Positions 1 to 8,244 of a DNA stretch of 64,000 bases are shown one piece after another. Made by a program: the position numbers and the translations under genes. The notes below the pieces were generated by a model. The model made no database searches. It saw only the letters and a list, made by a program, of their open reading frames with translations, and was not told the origin of the DNA. Numbering within the stretch: the first letter of the stretch is position 1; every line of letters starts with the position of its first letter. The stretch is from Desulfomicrobium apsheronum (lineage in GTDB: Bacteria > Desulfobacterota > Desulfovibrionia > Desulfovibrionales > Desulfomicrobiaceae). The stretch lies in the NCBI RefSeq assembly GCF_900114115.1, contig NZ_FORX01000008.1, forward strand, positions 85,148 through 149,147, read 5' to 3'.

Positions 1-1023
1 CTGGTCGGCTTTTTCATCAGCTTCAGCCTGGCCCTGCTCTTCTACGGTCCCCTCTCGGACCGCTATGGACGAAAGCCCGTGCTCCTGGGCGGCATATCCC
101 TCTATGTCCTTTCCTGTCTGGTCTGCGCCCAAGCCCAGAGCCCCACGGCTCTGATCGTGGGGCGCATCCTGCAGGGTATGGGCGCGGCCTCGGCGGCAAC
201 CCTGTCCCTGGCCATGACCAAGGACTATTTCGTGGGCGCGGAACGCGAGCGGGCCTTGGCCCACATGGCCGTCATAGTTTCCCTGGCCCCCATGCTCGCG
301 CCCGTGCTGGGCGGAATAATGCTCACCTTCGCCGACTGGTCCGCCATCTTCCTCGCCCAGATGGTCCTTGGCGTCGTGGCCATCTGTGGTGTCTGGAGAC
401 TCAAGGAACCGGCCCCGGCCACGACCCGCACCCTGGCCCAGGTCATGGGCGGCTACCTGCGGCTCATGTGCAACCTGCGCTTCATGACGCAATGCACCCT
501 CATCGCCTTGGGCATGACCCCGCTTTTCTGCTTCATCGGCGGCTCTTCCTTCATCTTCGTGACCTATTTCGGTCTCAGCGAGCAGGAATACAGCTATTTC
601 TTCGCCTTCAATTCAGCCGCGCTCATGCTCGGATTCTGGATCTGCGGCAGGCTGCTGAGGCGCATGCCCGGATTTCGCATCATCCTGTTCGGCTATGCCG
701 GAATCCTGGTCAGCTCGGCGGTCCTGGCCCTGTGTTCCGGCCTCGGCCCCTGGGGCATGGCCGGGCCCATGGCCTGCCTGACCCTGAGCCTTGGCATGAC
801 GCGCCCGCCGAGCAGCAACTTCCTGCTCGAACAGGTCAAACAGGACGCCGGATCGGCGGCCTCCCTCATCATGTTCACGTATTTCGTGGGCGGTGCCACG
901 GCCATGTGGTTCATCGCCCTGCCCTGGGACAACAAGATCCTGACCCTGGCCCTGGTGGGCGTTGTCACCAGCGCCCTGGTCTTGGTATTACTGCCGAGGC
1001 TGGGACGAGCGCCGCAGGAGTGA
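1..1023 (+). CDS. MFS drug-efflux permease, Bcr/CflA-like (5' truncated)
   Basis: The reading frame is open from base 1, so the gene begins before the window. The first residues contain the MFS signature between helices 2 and 3 (GPLSDRYGRKPVLLGG), and the rest alternates hydrophobic helices with short loops, about ten membrane segments. The second motif region (GRILQGMGAASAATLSLAM) resembles the drug:H+ antiporter-1 family (Bcr/CflA type), inner-membrane exporters driven by proton exchange. The substrate cannot be told. A GTG at 79 is internal and is not the start. The gene stands alone, followed by a remnant gene on the other strand. Confidence 0.85.
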   Translation: MVGFFISFSLALLFYGPLSDRYGRKPVLLGGISLYVLSCLVCAQAQSPTALIVGRILQGMGAASAATLSLAMTKDYFVGAERERALAHMAVIVSLAPMLAPVLGGIMLTFADWSAIFLAQMVLGVVAICGVWRLKEPAPATTRTLAQVMGGYLRLMCNLRFMTQCTLIALGMTPLFCFIGGSSFIFVTYFGLSEQEYSYFFAFNSAALMLGFWICGRLLRRMPGFRIILFGYAGILVSSAVLALCSGLGPWGMAGPMACLTLSLGMTRPPSSNFLLEQVKQDAGSAASLIMFTYFVGGATAMWFIALPWDNKILTLALVGVVTSALVLVLLPRLGRAPQE

Positions 1024-1078
1024 TGATTTCTTTAATTAATGCTTGGCTGCCAAGATGCTCAGGAATGGTCTAGAGAGA

Positions 1079-1363
1079 TTATTCATTGGCCGAATCCGCC
1101 ACAAATCGCCGCCCCTTTCCGGTCAGGCGGTACTTCTGCAGACGGCTCCTTGGTTTGGAGGGGATGGTCATTTCAACCAGGCCTTCGGCCAACGCAGGCC
1201 CCAGATACCGCTCGCGGAACGATTTGCGATCCTTGAGCCCCAGGGCGGACTGCAGGGCTTCGCGGCTCATCTCCACACGAAGCGCCGCAAGAAGCTCGCC
1301 GACTTGGGGGGGGGTGACTTGGGGGGTGACGGAAGAACTCGTCTCCAGAATCATCTGAAACAA
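1079..1363 (-). pseudogene. C-terminal winged-helix remnant of a Fic/AlbA-type protein
   Basis: The 94-residue frame has repeated VTPQ/VTPP linkers followed by a helix-turn-helix-like stretch (SREALQSALGLKDRKSFRERYL) and EMTIPSKPRSRLQKYRLT. This arrangement is typical of the extreme C-terminus of larger Fic-family or AlbA-type ATP-binding proteins, which run to 350-500 residues. Here nothing of the catalytic part is present: the frame starts within the tRNA-Lys terminator. I infer a decayed gene left next to a tRNA, a frequent integration site. It could still be expressed as a small DNA-binding protein, but no ribosome-binding site is seen. Confidence 0.55.
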
Positions 1364-1365
1364 GA

Positions 1366-1400
1366 AAACCCGTCAAAGACGTTGTGTCCTTGACGGGTTT
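1366..1400 (-). terminator. Intrinsic terminator of tRNA-Lys
   Basis: An 11-bp perfect stem (arms 1366-1376 and 1390-1400, AAACCCGTCAA / TTGACGGGTTT) lies 12 bases after the tRNA 3' end on the minus strand and is followed by a T-rich stretch. Confidence 0.7.
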
Positions 1401-1411
1401 GTTGCTTAAGC

Positions 1412-1487
1412 TGGTGGGCCAACAAGGAATCGAACCTTGAACCTGCTGATTAAGAGTCAGATGCTCTACCAATTGAGCTATTGGCCC
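1412..1487 (-). tRNA. tRNA-Lys (anticodon CTT)
   Basis: The minus strand folds into a complete 76-base cloverleaf: acceptor GGGCCAA/TTGGCCC, D arm GCTC/GAGC, anticodon loop CTCTTAA giving anticodon CTT (reads AAG, lysine), T loop TTCGATT, and an encoded CCA end. Its acceptor stem is identical to that of the CAU tRNA at 8245. Confidence 0.95.
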
Positions 1488-1801
1488 GGCGTGTTGAATC
1501 GGAATATGCAAATTATGTCAAAGTATTAGCTCTAAAACTTGCTTTGCGCCGACAACGAAAAGGCTTCTACGGTTTTCCAGGTTGCCCGTCAAGGGGAAAA
1601 TTAGTGAATGGTGAATTGTCAGTGGTGATTGGAGAAAAAAGAGGGAGATTTTTAGCGCAACAATCTGAAATTAAAGATAATTTAACAAAACCCCAGACTA
1701 TTCGGACCCAAAGACCACCCAGAGCGACCACCGCCCCGCCTTTGTCCACTCACCACTCACCATTCACTATTCACCATTCACTATTCACCATCCGCAAACA
1801 A
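1488..1801. repeat. Gene-free region with short tandem and inverted repeats
   Basis: No convincing gene is seen. Bases 1758-1791 are two and a half copies of a 14-base unit (CACCATTCACTATT), inside a longer CACCA/TCACT-rich tract (1746-1793). A related tract in inverted orientation lies at 1601-1632 (TTAGTGAATGGTGAATTGTCAG), so the two can pair imperfectly across about 115 bases. AT content is higher than in the flanking genes. Repeats of this type are seen in intergenic DNA of many bacteria; the function is unknown. Confidence 0.6.
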
Positions 1802-2056
1802 TCAAAGCAGATACTTAACGCCCTCGCAACCCGCCAGGGCGACGCCAAGGCTGTCGAGGATTTCACGGCTTTCGATGTGCATGCGTACGGTATAGGTCAC
1901 GTAGGAACCATTGCGGGAGACGTTGCTGGCGCGGGGAGTTTCAGTGAAGCCATGACTTTTAATGACATCGAGGATGGCGGCGAAGGCTTCGTCGCTGCGC
2001 ACGGCTATGATTTTGTACTCCCAGTGCAGGGGAAACTCGAGTTCCGGCTTATTCAT
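1802..2056 (-). CDS. DUF493 (YbeD-like) small protein
   Basis: The 84-residue protein (MNKPELEFPLHWEYKIIAV) has the compact ACT-like alpha/beta fold pattern of DUF493/YbeD, a small soluble family. E. coli YbeD is placed near lipoate genes and was proposed to be regulatory, but no function is proven. The ATG at 2056 is chosen because AAGGAG precedes it by a normal gap; the frame runs further upstream without a better start. The C-terminus (LAGCEGVKYLL) is normal for the family. It is divergent from the serine dehydratase gene, with about 120 bp between starts. Confidence 0.8.
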   Translation of the reverse strand: MNKPELEFPLHWEYKIIAVRSDEAFAAILDVIKSHGFTETPRASNVSRNGSYVTYTVRMHIESREILDSLGVALAGCEGVKYLL

Positions 2057-2178
2057 GGGGGCTCCTTGTTGACGGATGTGTGCGGTACAGCTAGTCCAAG
2101 GACCAGCGTCCGTGACGGATTCCATGGCCCAAGCTTTTTCGGACAGTCAATACCAAATTTCCACATGACGAGGTGCGG

Positions 2179-3399
2179 ATGGAATCCATCCGGGAAATAT
2201 ATCGAATTGGCGCAGGTCCTTCCAGCAGCCACACCATGGGCCCCAAGCTCGCCGCCGAGCAGTTTCGGGCCCGCGTCAAGGGGGCGGCCTCCTTTCAGGT
2301 AGTCCTGTACGAGAGCCTTGCCGCCACCGGCAAGGGGCATCTCACCGACAAGGCCATCCGGGAAGCCCTGGCACCCTTTCCCGTCGAAATTCTCTGGGCA
2401 CAGGACCGGCAGCAGCCCGAACATCCCAACGCCATGGACTTCACGGCCCTGGACGAAAACGGCCGGGTGCTCGACAGCTGGACGGTTTTCAGCATCGGCG
2501 GCGGCGCCCTGCGCGACAGGGGCTCCACCTTCGCAACGCCCCAGATCTATCCGTTGCAGAGTCTCACGGAAATCATGGAGCTTTGCGGCGAAGAAGGCAT
2601 CACCTACTGGGAATTCGTGGCCCGTCACGAAGGCGAGGACATCTGGAACTTCCTTGAAGAGATCCGGGCCGCCATGCAAAGCTGCGTGGAACGGGGCCTG
2701 ACCACCGAGGGCGTCCTGCCTGGCGGCCTTGGACTGGCCCGCAAGGCCAGCTCGTACCACCAGAAGACCCTGCTTGGCGGAGCCGAGATGCGCCGGACCG
2801 GACTTCTGGCCGCATACGCCCTCGCGGTGTCCGAAGAGAACGCCTCCGGAGGGACCGTCGTCACAGCGCCGACCTGCGGCGCGAGCGGCGTGTTGCCATC
2901 GGTGCTGCGCTACCTGAAGGAAAACATGAAGGCCAGACCCAGATCCATCCTGCAGGCGCTGGCCACAGCCGGACTGATCGGGCTGATCATAAAAAACAAC
3001 GCGTCCATCTCCGGGGCCGAAGTCGGCTGCCAGGGCGAGGTCGGTTCGGCCTGCGCCATGGCCGCTGCGGCCGCCGCCCAGCTCATGGGCGGCACCATCC
3101 GCCAGATCGAATATGCCGCCGAGATGGGACTTGAGCATCACCTGGGCCTGACCTGCGACCCCGTCGGGGGGCTGGTCCAGATACCCTGCATCGAACGCAA
3201 CGCCATGGCCGCCTCTAAGGCGATCAGCATCGCGCACATGGCGCTTTTATCGGACGGCTCGCACCGCATCCCCTTTGACGAAGTGGTGCGAGTCATGAAA
3301 GAAACAGGACACGACCTGCCAAGCCTCTATCGGGAAACATCCCACGGGGGCCTGGCCAAAGCATATGGCGAACGCAAGGAAAAACGAGGATCCGCATGA
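2179..3399 (+). CDS. sdaA: L-serine dehydratase, iron-sulfur type (single chain)
   Basis: The enzyme deaminates L-serine to pyruvate and ammonia in the cytoplasm using an oxygen-sensitive [4Fe-4S] cluster. The N-terminus has the beta-domain signature (RIGAGPSSSHTMGPKLAAEQF), and the C-terminal half carries the cluster-binding alpha-domain cysteines in TCGASGVLP, GCQGEVGSACAM and LTCDPVGGLVQIPC. At 406 residues it is the fused alpha-beta form. ATG 2179 is preferred over GTG 2173 because AGG lies five bases before it. The stop overlaps the next gene by four bases (ATGA), so the two are probably translated together. Confidence 0.93.
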   Translation: MESIREIYRIGAGPSSSHTMGPKLAAEQFRARVKGAASFQVVLYESLAATGKGHLTDKAIREALAPFPVEILWAQDRQQPEHPNAMDFTALDENGRVLDSWTVFSIGGGALRDRGSTFATPQIYPLQSLTEIMELCGEEGITYWEFVARHEGEDIWNFLEEIRAAMQSCVERGLTTEGVLPGGLGLARKASSYHQKTLLGGAEMRRTGLLAAYALAVSEENASGGTVVTAPTCGASGVLPSVLRYLKENMKARPRSILQALATAGLIGLIIKNNASISGAEVGCQGEVGSACAMAAAAAAQLMGGTIRQIEYAAEMGLEHHLGLTCDPVGGLVQIPCIERNAMAASKAISIAHMALLSDGSHRIPFDEVVRVMKETGHDLPSLYRETSHGGLAKAYGERKEKRGSA

Positions 3400-4334
3400 A
3401 GAGAGATGAAGAAGATTTCGAAGAGCTGCCTACCACCAGGGAATCAGAAGAACCGACCAGCCGTGGCAAGGAACTCAAACTCTTCACGATGTGCCTGAAA
3501 AAATTCATAAAGAAGATCTTTCAGCACATGGTCGCGACCCGTTTCGCTTCCTGGAAGGAACTGGCCATCCACGACCAGGACGGCCTGGCCTACCCCATTT
3601 ACAACTACGTCATCGACGCGTCCGACCCACGGCTGCGTCAGACCTATGCCGATTACGGCCTTGAAATCGACGGCGGGACACTTCTGGCCGACCTGTCGGT
3701 GTCCGCCATCCTGGAAGAGGAAGGAGCCATCGGCCTTGAGTTCTATCTCTACGAGACAACGTCCATCGTGCCCTACGTGTGCGACGATTTCGAAGCCGTG
3801 GAAAACGAACGACCGGACATGTCCCATTTCCGCAGGATCAACCACGCCGACTTCGAAACCCTCTACGACGAACTCAAAAAGAACAACATTTTCGAGGACA
3901 TCTACTACGAGCTGAACAAGTCCATCCTGCTCATCGAGCTTTCCGAACGCGAAGCCCTGGCCCAGATGAAAAAGGACAGCCTGCGCATCATCTCCGGCAT
4001 CTTTGCCCGCGCCAAGTCCATCTCGAACCTGAACACCATCACCAACACCGACATCAAGGAATTCAAGCTGGATTTCGAGATCGAGGGACGCAAGTTTTCT
4101 CTCGTGGTCCTAAACGGCCACGACGCGGACAATCTGCCGGTCTATTCTTCCGTGCTGACCATGCCTGAGTACAAATCCGTGGCGCAGTACGTGGATCTGG
4201 ACACTCTCTATGAAAAATTCCTGAAGGTGCTGCGTGCCAAAAACATCGCCGACCCCGAGGCGGTCCTTCTTGAAGCGCTCAAGCCCCATGATCGCACCGC
4301 GCAAAGCGCGGCACCGGCAATGCCCACTCCATGA
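3396..4334 (+). CDS. Unknown soluble protein coupled to sdaA
   Basis: I do not recognise this 312-residue protein. It is acidic, with a charged, probably disordered start (first 25 residues), no signal peptide and no clear membrane segment, and a disordered Ala/Pro-rich tail. The middle (about 40-290) looks like a mixed alpha/beta globular domain (LEIDGGTLLADLSVSAILEEEG, KEFKLDFEIEGRKFSLVVLNG). The start overlaps the sdaA stop by four bases, so expression is tied to serine dehydratase. Whether it acts on that enzyme is unknown. Composition matches the neighbours, with no sign of transfer. Confidence 0.75.
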   Translation: MKRDEEDFEELPTTRESEEPTSRGKELKLFTMCLKKFIKKIFQHMVATRFASWKELAIHDQDGLAYPIYNYVIDASDPRLRQTYADYGLEIDGGTLLADLSVSAILEEEGAIGLEFYLYETTSIVPYVCDDFEAVENERPDMSHFRRINHADFETLYDELKKNNIFEDIYYELNKSILLIELSEREALAQMKKDSLRIISGIFARAKSISNLNTITNTDIKEFKLDFEIEGRKFSLVVLNGHDADNLPVYSSVLTMPEYKSVAQYVDLDTLYEKFLKVLRAKNIADPEAVLLEALKPHDRTAQSAAPAMPTP

Positions 4335-4462
4335 ACCGGCTGCAAGCGGCGCGGCGAATCCTTGACCACCATCGCCAAACCACTATAAGTTGTTTCCATG
4401 ACTCCCTTCCCATGCGTGGAACAAAAAACACCCGCCTTCAAATTGCAACCCAGGAGCTTCGT

Positions 4463-4933
4463 ATGCGCCATAACAAAACATTGCTCATTCTTTGCCTCTT
4501 ACTGATCGCAAGTACCGGCCTGCTCACGTCCTGCGCCTCCAGCCGTTCGGCACAGGTGTATTCCCGTGACCAAGCCATGCAGGAAATGCGGGTCAATTAC
4601 GGGACCGTGCAATCCGTCCGTGCCGTGCAGCTCGAAGGCACAAAGAGCGGAATCGGAGCGGTGGGCGGCGGCGTGACCGGCGGCGTCCTCGGTAGCATGG
4701 TCGGTGGCGGCCGTGGCCAGGTGCTCGGCGCGGTGGTCGGTGCCCTGGGCGGCGCGGCCGCAGGCGCCATGGCCGAAGAGGGCGTGACCAGAAAAAACGC
4801 CCTTGAAATAACGGTGGAACTCGATACCGGCGAGATCCTGAGCGTGGTTCAGGAAGCCGACATGGAATTCTATGCCGGTGAAAGAGTGCGCGTACTGCGT
4901 GCCAACGACGGCTCGTCCAGGGTCCAGAAGTAA
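4463..4933 (+). CDS. SlyB-like Gly-zipper outer-membrane lipoprotein
   Basis: The 156-residue protein starts with a lipoprotein signal peptide ending in a lipobox (LTSC, Cys24). It then has a Gly-zipper membrane segment of repeated GG/GA pairs (GGGVTGGVLGSMVGGG, GAVVGALGGAAAGAMAEEG) and a C-terminal beta domain (ITVELDTGEILSVVQEA, GERVRVLRAN). This is the layout of the SlyB/Pcp family, small outer-membrane lipoproteins linked to envelope integrity. ATG 4463 is chosen because AGGAG sits seven bases upstream; the 44 codons before it do not look like protein. The preceding gene ends 128 bases upstream. Confidence 0.82.
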   Translation: MRHNKTLLILCLLLIASTGLLTSCASSRSAQVYSRDQAMQEMRVNYGTVQSVRAVQLEGTKSGIGAVGGGVTGGVLGSMVGGGRGQVLGAVVGALGGAAAGAMAEEGVTRKNALEITVELDTGEILSVVQEADMEFYAGERVRVLRANDGSSRVQK

Positions 4934-4977
4934 CTTTCCCGAACGCTTTTGGCTGACTGCTCAATAATACAAAATTC

Positions 4978-5103
4978 ACAGGCCGTTCAAAAATGGTAAG
5001 ATGCAAGGAAGCGAAAAAATCCAGGGCGCGCAGTGTATTAAGCTGATGCGCGGTCTGGATTTTTTTCGCTGACGCAGCAGATTGCCGTTTTTGAGCGGCC
5101 TGT
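4978..5103. repeat. 126-bp imperfect palindrome (REP/MITE-like)
   Basis: The ends ACAGGCCGTTCAAAAATGG and CCGTTTTTGAGCGGCCTGT are near-perfect inverted repeats, and pairing continues inward (GCGAAAAAATCCAG with CTGGATTTTTTTCGC) to a loop near 5036-5046. The transcript would form one long hairpin. It carries no ORF and ends 12 bases before the next start codon, just upstream of that gene's AGGAG. The size and tidy ends suggest a mobilised repeat such as a MITE or long REP; I see no second copy in the window. Confidence 0.75.
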
Positions 5104-5115
5104 CAGGAGATAAAG

Positions 5116-5598
5116 ATGGAGCTCTCGCTCGTACCCATCAAGAATCCGCACGCCCTCAATCTGATCCTGGGGATGTCCCACTTCATCAAGACCGTGGAAG
5201 ACGTGCATGAAGCCATGGTCAACACCGTGCCCGGGGCAAAGTTTGGGCTAGCCTTCTGCGAAGCCTCGGATGTCTGCCTGATCCGGACCACGGGCACGGA
5301 CCCCGAACTGATCGAACTGGCCACGGAAAACGCCAAGGCGCTCTCCGCCGGACACAGCTTCATCCTGTTCATGCGCGACATGTTTCCGGTCAACGTGGTC
5401 AACACCATTCAGAACGTGCCCGAAGTGGTGCGCCTCTTTTGCGCCACGGCCAACCCGGTCCAGGTCATCGTGGCCCAGACGGATCAGGGCCGGGGCATCC
5501 TCGGAGTGGTCGACGGATTTGCATCGAAAGGCGTCGAGACCGAGGCAGACAAGGAGAAGCGCACGAAATTCCTGCGCATGATCGGCTACAAGTTCTGA
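5116..5598 (+). CDS. Adenosine-specific kinase (DUF355 family)
   Basis: The 160-residue protein matches the DUF355 (PF04008) adenosine-specific kinase family over its full length, including GLAFCEASDVCLIRTTGTD, GHSFILFMRDMFPVNVVNTI and QTDQGRGILGVVDGF. Members are small cytoplasmic proteins, mostly from archaea and anaerobic bacteria; the structurally studied archaeal member binds adenosine. The physiological role is poorly known. AGGAG precedes the ATG by six bases. The start lies directly after the 126-bp palindrome, which would form a hairpin in the leader. One base separates it from the next gene, so they are probably one operon. Confidence 0.85.
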   Translation: MELSLVPIKNPHALNLILGMSHFIKTVEDVHEAMVNTVPGAKFGLAFCEASDVCLIRTTGTDPELIELATENAKALSAGHSFILFMRDMFPVNVVNTIQNVPEVVRLFCATANPVQVIVAQTDQGRGILGVVDGFASKGVETEADKEKRTKFLRMIGYKF

Positions 5599-5599
5599 C

Positions 5600-7234
5600 A
5601 TGACGGCGGCCCAGCCCAAACGCGCCAAAACCGTTCTGGTGGTGGACGACGATCCGTTCATTCGCGCCATCACCGGAGCGAGCCTGCGCTCCCGAGGTTT
5701 CAGGATCCTGGAGGCCGGCAACGGCCAGGAAGGCCTGGACATGTTTCAGGCCCACGGACCCGACCTGCTCATCGTCGATCTGAAGATGCCGGTCATGAGC
5801 GGCCTGGAGCTTTTGGCCAGACTGTCCGGCGCAACTCCCCGCACCCCGGTGCTGGTTGTTTCCGGCGAGGGCGGCCTGGACGAAGCGGTGGAGGCACTGC
5901 GCCTTGGAGCCTGGGACTACCTGGTCAAGCCCATCGTCTCGCCCACGGTCCTCCTGCATGCCGTGGACAAGGCCCTGGAACGGGCAGCCCTGATCCGCGA
6001 AAACGAAGATTACAGGCTCAACCTCGAACGCCAGGTCCAGCAACGCACCCTGGAGCTGCAAAAGGCCAACCGCGAGCTTGAGCAACAATTCCTGAAACAG
6101 CAGAAGCTGGGCATCATCGGCACCCTGGCCGGGGGCATGGCCCACGACTTCAACAACATCCTCTCCTCCATCGTTTTCTCCACGGAACTCATCCGCGGCT
6201 CCGTAGGGGCATGCGAAACTCCGGACCCGGAAGACCTGGAGCGCATCCTGCGCGTCTGCCAGCGCGGCACCTCGCTCATCCGCAGCGTGCTGCATTTCAC
6301 CGGCAAGATGCACGAGGAATTCACCCACTTTTCCGTGCGCGACACCATGCTCGAAACCCTGGATATCATCCGGGGCACCACGAATTCGCGCATCGAGGTC
6401 AAGACCCGGGTGGACCATCATCTGGGCACGCTTTTCGGCGATCCTGTCCATATGCAGCAGATTCTCATGAATCTGACCAACAACGCCATCCACGCCCTCG
6501 CAAGCACCGAAAAGCCGTGCATTGAAATTTCGGCCGTCGCCTACGACGAGCAGCAAACGGACATCATGATCACCGATCCCGAGAGCATGCTCGTGGTCAT
6601 CAGCGTGAGCGACAACGGACCCGGCGTACCGGATGAGGATCTGTCCAAACTGTGCGAGCCTTTCTTCACCACCAAACCCAGGGACGAAGGGACCGGGCTT
6701 GGACTCTTTGTCACCCAGAAGATCGTGAAGACGCTGCGCGGCAAACTGCTCTTCTCGCGGAACCAGTCAGGCGGCACCACCGCGCGGATCTGTCTGCCCG
6801 CCCACCGGGACCGGATCCCTGACTGCGCCGAATGCCTGACCATCCCGGACATCCGGGGCAATGCGGAGCGCATCCTGGTCATCGAATCACACCCCGAGGT
6901 ACGCGCCTCCATCAGCTCCTGCCTGACCAGACTCGGCTATCAGGTCCGGCAGGCCGAAAGTCTGGCGCAGGGGTGCGGCATCGTGCAGGAGGAGCCGCTG
7001 GGTTTTGACCTCATCCTGACCGATGACGGCCCCCCAAACAGCCTCGACGACCTCTGTGCGACCGTGCGGCAACTCAACCCGGCCATCCGCATCATGCTGG
7101 TCACAGCTTCGCCACTGGGGAGCATCGCCTGTTCGCACCATGCCGTATGCCGTGTACTTCTCAAGCCGGTGAACATGGTCGCACTTGGTCAGGCCATGCA
7201 CCACTGCCTGGCCGAGTGCCACTGCAAAATTTGA
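5600..7234 (+). CDS. Hybrid response regulator-histidine kinase (REC-HisKA-HATPase-REC)
   Basis: Order: receiver domain (residues 10-130, VLVVDDDPF, phospho-acceptor D60 in LIVDLKMP, Lys in YLVKP), a coiled linker (about 140-175), HisKA with H-box GGMAHDFNN, a HATPase domain (NLTNNAIHAL, DNGPGVPDEDLSKLCEPFFTTK, GTGLGLFVTQKIV), then a weak second receiver (about 425-540; FDLILTDDGPP and VLLKPVN). It has no membrane segment, so it is a soluble relay protein receiving phosphate from another kinase or sensing inside the cell. It follows the adenosine-specific kinase by one base. No DNA-binding output is present. Confidence 0.9.
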   Translation: MTAAQPKRAKTVLVVDDDPFIRAITGASLRSRGFRILEAGNGQEGLDMFQAHGPDLLIVDLKMPVMSGLELLARLSGATPRTPVLVVSGEGGLDEAVEALRLGAWDYLVKPIVSPTVLLHAVDKALERAALIRENEDYRLNLERQVQQRTLELQKANRELEQQFLKQQKLGIIGTLAGGMAHDFNNILSSIVFSTELIRGSVGACETPDPEDLERILRVCQRGTSLIRSVLHFTGKMHEEFTHFSVRDTMLETLDIIRGTTNSRIEVKTRVDHHLGTLFGDPVHMQQILMNLTNNAIHALASTEKPCIEISAVAYDEQQTDIMITDPESMLVVISVSDNGPGVPDEDLSKLCEPFFTTKPRDEGTGLGLFVTQKIVKTLRGKLLFSRNQSGGTTARICLPAHRDRIPDCAECLTIPDIRGNAERILVIESHPEVRASISSCLTRLGYQVRQAESLAQGCGIVQEEPLGFDLILTDDGPPNSLDDLCATVRQLNPAIRIMLVTASPLGSIACSHHAVCRVLLKPVNMVALGQAMHHCLAECHCKI

Positions 7235-7298
7235 AAAACGCATTGCCTCACGCTCCATCCGTCCTTATCTGACCTGCCACAAGCAAAGGAGAATCATC

Positions 7299-8216
7299 AT
7301 GGAAAGCGTCGACATCCTCATCATAGGCCAAGGTCCCGCCGGTCTCTCGTCCGCCATCTACACGGCACGGGCAGGCATGAACACCCTGATTCTGGGTTGC
7401 GCCCCCAAGGTGGCCGGCGATTATGAAATAGACAACTACTTCGGGTTCACCGAAACCATAACCGGGAAGGAATTGATCGAACGGGGCAAGGCTCAGGCCG
7501 CAAAATTCGGGGCCGACATCCGTTGCGACCGCGTGCTCGGCATCCATCAAGACGACGCGGGCGCTTTCGTGGCCAAGACCGAGGACAAGAAAATCGAGGC
7601 CGCGTCCATCATCCTGGCCACCGGCGTGTCCCGCATCAGGCCCGGCATCTCGAACCTGGCCGACTATGAAGGCAAGGGCGTGTCCTACTGCGTGAGCTGC
7701 GACGGCTTCTTCATGCGCGGCAAGCCGGTCATGGTTGTCGGGGAGGGAAATTTCGCCGCCAACCAGGCCCTGGAACTCCTGCAATACACCCCGAATGTGA
7801 AGGTCTGCTCACAGGGCAAGGAGCTGTCCATCAGCGAGGAATTCCTCTACCGCTTGGAAGAAAGCAAAATCCCCGTCCTGACAGGCAAGATCGCCAAGCT
7901 GGCCGGGGATAACGGGCTTGAAAAGGTTCACCTTGAATCCGGCGAGCAGATCGACGCCCAGGGCCTCTTCGTGGCCATGGGACAGGCCTCCTCCAGCGAC
8001 TTCGCCTACAGCCTGGGCCTCATGCGCAACGGCCAGTTCATCGAAACGGACCGGGATCAGCGCACCAACGTGCCTGGCGTCTTCGCGGCCGGAGACTGTG
8101 TGGGCCGCTTCCTGCAGATCAGCGTGGCCGTGGGCGAAGGAGCCTTGGCCGGACGCGCGGCCATCAGCCACGTCAAGGAGAGACGCCGCACACTTCTTGA
8201 CAAAGAAGCGAAGTAG
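7299..8216 (+). CDS. Thioredoxin-reductase-like FAD/NAD(P)H oxidoreductase
   Basis: The 305-residue protein has the low-molecular-weight thioredoxin reductase layout: FAD site IIGQGPAGLSSA (8-19), the redox pair Cys121-Val-Ser-Cys124 in SYCVSCDGFF, a second nucleotide site (VVGEGNFAANQALEL) and the terminal FAD motif GVFAAGDCVGRFLQ. The usual redox pair is CATC/CAVC, and there is no thioredoxin gene beside it, so the partner may not be classical thioredoxin. The second dinucleotide motif GEGNFAA departs from the NADPH-type GGGxSA pattern. ATG 7299 is chosen for AGGAG eight bases upstream. Confidence 0.87.
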   Translation: MESVDILIIGQGPAGLSSAIYTARAGMNTLILGCAPKVAGDYEIDNYFGFTETITGKELIERGKAQAAKFGADIRCDRVLGIHQDDAGAFVAKTEDKKIEAASIILATGVSRIRPGISNLADYEGKGVSYCVSCDGFFMRGKPVMVVGEGNFAANQALELLQYTPNVKVCSQGKELSISEEFLYRLEESKIPVLTGKIAKLAGDNGLEKVHLESGEQIDAQGLFVAMGQASSSDFAYSLGLMRNGQFIETDRDQRTNVPGVFAAGDCVGRFLQISVAVGEGALAGRAAISHVKERRRTLLDKEAK

Positions 8217-8244
8217 GACTTAACAACCGTTGCTCCTCACGAGA

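Noticed and set aside
1746..1793. CRISPR array
   Set aside because: The repeated unit is 14 bases with no spacers between copies; it is a simple tandem repeat.
2053..3237. 394-codon open frame on the minus strand opposite sdaA
   Set aside because: It runs exactly opposite a clear serine dehydratase gene with a strong protein match, and its own sequence has no recognisable fold or ribosome site. High GC makes such antisense frames common.
5465..6556. 363-codon minus frame opposite the hybrid kinase
   Set aside because: It is antisense to a well-supported REC-kinase gene and has no conserved motif.
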